From contig JBLNBW010000107.1 in the NCBI GenBank assembly GCA_050260255.1, forward strand, positions 1-64,000: 64,000 nt of DNA, written 5' to 3'. Shown in pieces: positions 60,221 through 64,000 of this stretch; the first letter of the stretch is position 1, and every line of letters begins with the position of its first letter. Position numbers and translations under genes: made by a program. The notes under the pieces are model-generated. The model worked only from the letters and a program-made list of their open reading frames with translations. It searched no databases and was not told the DNA's origin. The DNA comes from JAQGMV01 sp050260255. GTDB lineage: Bacteria > Pseudomonadota > Gammaproteobacteria > Burkholderiales > SG8-41.

Positions 60221-60604
60221 ATGAAGTTCCTGTGTTTGATCTGCGCGGAAAAGGTCATGGAACAGATGCCGGAAGCCGATGCGGCGGCGCATTACCGCGA
60301 ATATGCTGACTTTACGGAATCGATACGCCGCAGCGGCCATTTCATAGATTGCAATCGCTTGCTGCCTGCAGCGACGGCCACGACAATACGGGTGCGCAAA
60401 GGCGCGATCACCGCGACCGACGGCCCGTTTGCCGAAACGAAGGAACAGTTCGGCGGCTATTACGTGATCCGAGCGCGCGATTTGAACGAGGCTATCCTGG
60501 TCGCCTCCAGGATTCCCGGCGCGGCGCGTGGTTGCGTGGAAATCCGGGCGATCGCTGATGATCAGCAGACGGTGCAGGCGCTCGGATTGCCCGGCGCCGC
60601 CTAG
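60221..60604 (+). CDS. YCII/DGPF-domain protein 1
   Basis: A 127-residue YCII-related protein. It starts MKFLCLICAE and carries the family motif TATDGPFAETKEQFGGYYVI. YCII proteins have a dimeric ferredoxin-like fold and unknown or metabolic roles; those next to ECF42 genes are sigma-factor targets. It follows the sigma gene by 78 bp, with its own candidate promoter. Confidence 0.9.
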   Translation: MKFLCLICAEKVMEQMPEADAAAHYREYADFTESIRRSGHFIDCNRLLPAATATTIRVRKGAITATDGPFAETKEQFGGYYVIRARDLNEAILVASRIPGAARGCVEIRAIADDQQTVQALGLPGAA

Positions 60605-60618
60605 GCCGACGTTTACGA

Positions 60619-60646
60619 TGTCGATTTCGGCATGCGCCAAACGACT
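60619..60646 (+). promoter_or_regulatory. Candidate ECF42 promoter, YCII gene 2
   Basis: TGTCGA (60619-60624), 17-bp spacer, CGACT (60642-60646), 31 bp before the second YCII gene. The first nine bases (TGTCGATTT) and the last six (CGACTA) are the same as in the site at 60161. Confidence 0.7.
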
Positions 60647-60676
60647 ACAAGCAGCTAACCCATTGGAGGAGAACGC

Positions 60677-61054
60677 ATGAAGTATCTTTGCCTGGTCTAT
60701 CTGGACGAGCGCCGTTTGGACGAGCTGCCGGACGAAGACTGCGTCGCTTACGACGCATCGATACGGGCGAGCGGCCACTGCATTGCGTCCGAAGCGCTCG
60801 AATCCGTGCAGACCGCCACAACGGTCCGCGTGCGCGACGGCAGGGTGTCGGTCACCGACGGGCCGTTCGCCGAAACCAAGGAACAGCTCGCCGGCTTCTA
60901 CATGATCGATGCGCGCGACCTCGACGAAGCCATCCACATCGCGTCGAAAATCCCGCCGGCGCGCGTCGGCAGCATCGAAGTTCGTCCCGTGCGGCCGATA
61001 CGCGAGACGGTCGCCCAACGCAAAGCGCCCGCTGTGGCAAAGGAGGCATCATGA
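60677..61054 (+). CDS. YCII/DGPF-domain protein 2
   Basis: A 125-residue paralogue of protein 1: MKYLCLVYLDE start and SVTDGPFAETKEQLAGFYMI motif. GGAGGAG ribosome-binding site. Its stop codon overlaps the start of the sialidase-like gene (ATGA), so these two are co-translated. Confidence 0.9.
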   Translation: MKYLCLVYLDERRLDELPDEDCVAYDASIRASGHCIASEALESVQTATTVRVRDGRVSVTDGPFAETKEQLAGFYMIDARDLDEAIHIASKIPPARVGSIEVRPVRPIRETVAQRKAPAVAKEAS

Positions 61055-62175
61055 AACTCTTGATCACCGTAGCCACGCGCAAGGGCGCGTGGCTGTATCA
61101 CGGCACTTCTGCGCGCGATACCTGGCGTGTAGACGGCCCGCATTTCCTCGGCCACGTGATCAGCCAGGTGGTGCTCGATCCGCGCGATCGCACGACGCTG
61201 CTTGCAGCGGCTAAAACCGGGCATCTGGGCCCCACGATCTTCCGCTCCACCGATCTCGGTCGTACCTGGAAAGAAGCCGCACAGCCGCCGGCTTTCGCCA
61301 AGGCGACGGCCGGTGCGCAGGGCCGCTCGGTCGATCACACGTTCTGGCTGACGCCGGGGCCGGCGAGCGAGCGCAACGTGTGGTACGCAGGCACCTCGCC
61401 GCAAGGTCTTTTCCGCTCCGAAGACGGCGGCGTGACGTGGCAGCCGTTTTCCACCATCAACGAGGACCCGCAGTACCGCAAATGGATGGGCACCGTGCAG
61501 GACGGAACGCCCGATGGGCCCAAGCTGCACTCCATCATCGTCGATCCGCGCGATCCGGCGCACATGTACTTTGCGATGTCGGGCGGCGGCGTTCACGAGA
61601 CGCGCGACCGCGGGCGCACGTGGACTCCGCTGCTCAAGGGACTCGAGGTAGTCGAAGGTTTCGATCGCAGCGAGCCGACCTTTCACGACCCGCATTGCAT
61701 TCGCATGTGTCCGACCAATCCGGACCGTCTCTATCAGCAGAATCACTGCGGCATTTACCGCATCGACCGCCCGTCCGACGTGTGGCTGCGCATCGGCAAA
61801 AACATGCCGGCGCACGTCGGAGACATCGGCTTTCCACTGGTCGTCCATCCGCGCGATGCGAACGCCGCGTGGGTGTTTCCGATGGACGGCACGACGGTAT
61901 GGCCGCGCACGAGCCCGGACGGCAAACCGGCGGTGTACGGCACGCGCAATGCCGGTGAAACGTGGGATCGGCTCGATGCAGGCTTGCCGCGCGAGCAGGC
62001 ATGGTGGACCGTGAAGCGTCAGGCCATGACGGCCGATGCAGCCGATCCCGTCGGGCTTTATTTCGGCACGACGAGCGGCGAGCTCTGGGCGAGCCGCGAC
62101 GAAGGTCGGAACTGGGCGTGCATGGCGCAGCATCTGCCGGAGATCTACGCAGTGGACGCGGCGCAACTCGAGTAG
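61051..62175 (+). CDS. Asp-box (BNR) sialidase/exo-alpha-sialidase-like protein
   Basis: A 374-residue beta-propeller protein with five Asp-box motifs (S-x-D-x-G-x-T-W type): STDLGRTW, SEDGGVTW, TRDRGRTW, TRNAGETW and SRDEGRNW. There is no signal peptide, and the sialidase Arg triad cannot be confirmed, so glycosidase activity is doubtful; it may be a cytoplasmic propeller. A PPAFAKATAG peptide at about residues 80-89 is encoded by a REP-like palindrome (61286-61314). The gene overlaps YCII 2 by 4 bp and precedes the MoaD-like gene by 9 bp. Confidence 0.85.
   Translation: MKLLITVATRKGAWLYHGTSARDTWRVDGPHFLGHVISQVVLDPRDRTTLLAAAKTGHLGPTIFRSTDLGRTWKEAAQPPAFAKATAGAQGRSVDHTFWLTPGPASERNVWYAGTSPQGLFRSEDGGVTWQPFSTINEDPQYRKWMGTVQDGTPDGPKLHSIIVDPRDPAHMYFAMSGGGVHETRDRGRTWTPLLKGLEVVEGFDRSEPTFHDPHCIRMCPTNPDRLYQQNHCGIYRIDRPSDVWLRIGKNMPAHVGDIGFPLVVHPRDANAAWVFPMDGTTVWPRTSPDGKPAVYGTRNAGETWDRLDAGLPREQAWWTVKRQAMTADAADPVGLYFGTTSGELWASRDEGRNWACMAQHLPEIYAVDAAQLE
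61286..61314. repeat. REP-like palindrome inside the sialidase-like gene
   Basis: CCGGC-TT-TCGCC-AA-GGCGA-CGGCCGG type inverted repeat that encodes PPAFAKATAG in the current frame. It lies between the first and second Asp-box and reads through in frame. Confidence 0.5.
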
Positions 62176-62184
62176 CCGTCGGCG

Positions 62185-62442
62185 ATGAAAGTACTGATAC
62201 CGAGCGCGCTGCGGTCCTACACCGAAAGCAGCATCGCCGAAGCGAGCGGCGCGACGCTCGCCGAAGTGCTGGCCGACCTGGATCGCCGCTACGCAGGCAT
62301 ACGGTTCCGCATGGTCGATGAGCAGGATCGCATACGGCGTCATATCCGCGTGTTCGTAAACGGCGAGCAGGTGCACGACCTCGCCCGAACCCTGGCGCCG
62401 GCCGATGAAGTCGTCATCGTGCAGGCCTTGAGCGGCGGCTAG
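62185..62442 (+). CDS. MoaD/ThiS-family sulfur-carrier-like protein
   Basis: An 85-residue beta-grasp protein ending in SGG, where the terminal Gly-Gly is the thiocarboxylation site of MoaD/ThiS proteins. It begins MKVLIPSALRSYTE. No MoaE, ThiG or E1-like enzyme is nearby, so its role is unclear; it may modify or serve a neighbour. It is 9 bp after the sialidase-like gene, apparently in one transcript. Confidence 0.85.
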   Translation: MKVLIPSALRSYTESSIAEASGATLAEVLADLDRRYAGIRFRMVDEQDRIRRHIRVFVNGEQVHDLARTLAPADEVVIVQALSGG

Positions 62443-62514
62443 CGGCCGAATCGCGCGCGACACCATCGACTCGAGGCAAGCGTCCGATCGACGCGACACC
62501 GAAGGGAGAACACC

Positions 62515-62931
62515 ATGCGATACATGATCCTCGTGAAAGCGACCAAGGATTCGGAAGCCGGCGTGATGCCTCCCGAGCATCTCATCGCCCAGATGGCGGC
62601 CTTCCACGAAGAACTCGCGCAAGCCGGCGTGCTCGTCGACGCATCCGGGCTGCAGGCGAGCTCGAAAGGATGGCGCGTACGCTACAACGGGAGCGAGCGG
62701 ACGCTAATCGACGGTCCGTTCACCGAGACCAAAGAACTGATTGCGGGCTACACGATCATCCGCGTGAACTCGCCAGAAGAAGCGCTGGAATGGTCCTTGC
62801 GCTTTCCCAATCCGTCCATCGACGGCAGACACGCAGAAATCGAAGTGCGGCGCTTCTTCGAGCTGGACGATTTCGGTCGCAGCAAGGCGGTAGACCGCTT
62901 TCGCGAGCTCGAAGCGAGCAGGGCCGCGTAA
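62515..62931 (+). CDS. YCII/DGPF-domain protein 3
   Basis: A 138-residue YCII protein, MRYMILVKATKDSEAG start and LIDGPFTETKELIAGYTIIR motif. It is longer and more divergent than copies 1 and 2. Ribosome-binding site AAGGGAG. The next gene, a VOC protein, is 25 bp downstream. Confidence 0.9.
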   Translation: MRYMILVKATKDSEAGVMPPEHLIAQMAAFHEELAQAGVLVDASGLQASSKGWRVRYNGSERTLIDGPFTETKELIAGYTIIRVNSPEEALEWSLRFPNPSIDGRHAEIEVRRFFELDDFGRSKAVDRFRELEASRAA

Positions 62932-62956
62932 CGAGCGCACCACCGGAGAGACGAAT

Positions 62957-63379
62957 ATGAAAATCGAGCCTTATCTTTTTTTCGAAGGTCGCTGTGAAGA
63001 AGCCATCGAGTTCTACCGCAACGCGGTCGGCGCGGAAGTTTTGATGCTGATGCGCTACAAGGACAGTCCCGAAACGCCGCCGCCAGGCCAATTGCCGCCC
63101 GGTTCCGAGCAGAAGATCATGCATGCGTCGCTGCGCATCGGCGAAACGAACGTCATGGCCTCCGACGGCTTCTGCAGTGGAGCGACGAAATTCCAGGGGT
63201 TTTCGCTGTCGCTTACCGCAAAGAACGAAGGCGAAGCGGACAAGCTGTTCGCTGCGCTGAGCGATGGCGGGCAGGTTCAGATGCCGCTTGGGAAGACGTT
63301 CTTTTCGACGCGTTTCGGCATGCTGGTCGATCGCTACGGGGTGTCGTGGATGATCATCGTGCCCGCCCCCGAACGCTGA
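62957..63379 (+). CDS. VOC/PhnB-like glyoxalase-fold protein
   Basis: A 140-residue member of the VOC superfamily (PhnB/3-demethylubiquinone-like). MKIEPYLFFEGRCEEAIEFY opens the first beta-alpha-beta module; VMASDGFCSGATKFQGFSLS and FGMLVDRYGVSWMII complete it. The metal ligands cannot all be assigned. It is the last gene of the ECF42 run and is followed by a strong terminator. Confidence 0.87.
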   Translation: MKIEPYLFFEGRCEEAIEFYRNAVGAEVLMLMRYKDSPETPPPGQLPPGSEQKIMHASLRIGETNVMASDGFCSGATKFQGFSLSLTAKNEGEADKLFAALSDGGQVQMPLGKTFFSTRFGMLVDRYGVSWMIIVPAPER

Positions 63380-63395
63380 CCGCAGCGAAGCGGCG

Positions 63396-63428
63396 CAAAA
63401 AAAAAGCAGGGCGAACGCCCTGCTTTTT
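63396..63428. terminator. Strong bidirectional terminator
   Basis: AAAAAGCAGGGCG (63401-63413), AA loop, CGCCCTGCTTTTT (63416-63428), with A and T tracts on both sides. It separates the ECF42 run from the convergent small exported protein gene. Confidence 0.92.
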
Positions 63429-63446
63429 TTCGCGTGCGACCCGCGC

Positions 63447-63632
63447 TTAGCGCTTGGTCTTGGACTTTGTTTTCGACTTGTCCGATTTGTGCATGTCGTC
63501 GCTGCCTTTTTTCGCGTCCTTGGTCGCGGCCGGCTTCTTCGTCTCTTTAGCGGTATCCGCAGCGAAGCCGGAAACGGATGAGAAGGCAAACGCACCGGCA
63601 ATGGCAATGGCAATGGCAATGAGCTTGTTCAT
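63447..63632 (-). CDS. Small Lys-rich exported protein
   Basis: A 61-residue protein: Sec signal peptide (MNKLIAIAIAIAGAFAFSSV, cleavage near FAA-DT), then a very basic, repetitive tail (KKPAATKDAKKGSDDMHKSD). AGGAGG ribosome-binding site, 8 bp before ATG. Four tandem copies of a hexanucleotide (63597-63620) encode the Ala-Ile repeat of the signal peptide. No family assignment; small basic periplasmic proteins of this kind are widespread in Burkholderiales. Confidence 0.8.
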   Translation of the reverse strand: MNKLIAIAIAIAGAFAFSSVSGFAADTAKETKKPAATKDAKKGSDDMHKSDKSKTKSKTKR

Positions 63633-63731
63633 GATCGGTCTCCTCCTTTGGGTTTATGGTGGTACTGCACGGCTAGGATACGCTTTTTTTTGAAAATCGG
63701 CGCAAGCGGCGCGACAGGCTCCATGCCGGCG

Positions 63732-64000
63732 TCATTGCGGCTGGATGCCGGCGCTTTTCACCACCTTCGCCCATTTGGCGGTCTCGCTGCGAATGAACGC
63801 CCCGAATTCCTCAGGCGAGGCGCTGGGCATCGGCTCGGCACCGTCGCTTATGAAGCGCTTGCTGACGGTTTCGTCCCGCACGGCCTGAACGATCGCCTCG
63901 TGCACCTTGTTCACGATTTCGCGCGGCGTGCCGGCTGGTGCCAGCACGCCATACCAGGTCGTCGCCTCATAGCCCGGGAATCCCACTTCGGCGATCGCCG
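63732..64000 (-). CDS. Bug/TctC-family periplasmic solute receptor, C-terminal part (partial)
   Basis: The last 88 or so codons of a Bug receptor whose 5' part lies beyond the right edge. AIAEVGFPGYEATTWYGVLA, PAGTPREIVNKVHEAI and ASPEEFGAFIRSETAKWAKV match the C-terminal segments of the other receptors here (compare the one at 33018). The apparent internal start at 63986 is not the real one. Confidence 0.9.
   Translation of the reverse strand, partial: AIAEVGFPGYEATTWYGVLAPAGTPREIVNKVHEAIVQAVRDETVSKRFISDGAEPMPSASPEEFGAFIRSETAKWAKVVKSAGIQPQ

Noticed and set aside
60898..62622. 574-residue minus-strand frame
   Set aside because: Antisense to the sialidase-like and MoaD-like genes, whose Asp-boxes and ribosome-binding sites are clear.

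Overview
The window reads as chromosomal DNA of a high-GC betaproteobacterium, most likely a Burkholderiales-type soil or aquatic organism. Three things support this: the hemC-hemD-hemX-hemY run beside an AlgZ/AlgR pair and argH, the hemA-prfA-prmC-grxD operon, and six periplasmic Bug/TctC-type solute receptors, a family greatly expanded in that order. I see no tRNA, rRNA, CRISPR, prophage or insertion sequence.

Layout. 1-7.9 kb is housekeeping: heme genes (minus), an exported thioredoxin-like protein, AlgR/AlgZ, argH and a fructosamine-kinase-like gene. 7.9-14.7 kb is a compact regulated locus: a LacI-type regulator and sulfoacetaldehyde acetyltransferase (xsc) on the minus strand, divergent from a YdiJ-like FAD/Fe-S dehydrogenase and a TSUP (TauE/SafE) exporter. 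A perfect LacI-type operator overlaps the xsc promoter, so this is probably an organosulfonate-degradation unit. 14.7-18.4 kb is grxD, prmC, prfA and hemA.

18.5-34 kb is a catabolic island for small branched or unsaturated carboxylic acids: a 2-hydroxyacid dehydrogenase, a PrpB-like lyase, an IclR regulator, four Bug receptors, a CitE/CLYBL-type lyase, an MmgE/PrpD protein, an unusual DRE-TIM lyase, a LigJ-like hydratase, a LysR regulator, an HTD2-like hydratase and a family III CoA-transferase. The CoA-transferase, hydratase and lyase are the three enzyme types of an itaconate/mesaconate/citramalate route.

34-44.5 kb is mixed: an exported methyltransferase, a 3-hydroxyacyl-CoA dehydrogenase-like gene, a duplicated outer-membrane barrel, a GAF-PAS-GGDEF-EAL protein apparently coupled to a leader peptide, a hybrid histidine kinase and another Bug receptor. 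44.5-58.6 kb holds a cupin, dinB, an AEC transporter, a small exonuclease, an ACMSD-like amidohydrolase, a GST, a DUF1615 lipoprotein, SelO, a SET-domain protein, AraC/MFS and a Fur-box-controlled cupredoxin/FTR1 iron uptake operon.

58.9-63.4 kb is an ECF42-type sigma factor with its regulon: three YCII/DGPF proteins, an Asp-box sialidase-like protein, a MoaD-like protein and a VOC protein. Two of the genes share an almost identical candidate sigma-factor promoter. The window ends with a small basic exported protein and the 3' part of a sixth Bug receptor. Start codons were chosen by ribosome-binding site, overlap and domain alignment. Family assignments come from reading motifs, not from database searches.
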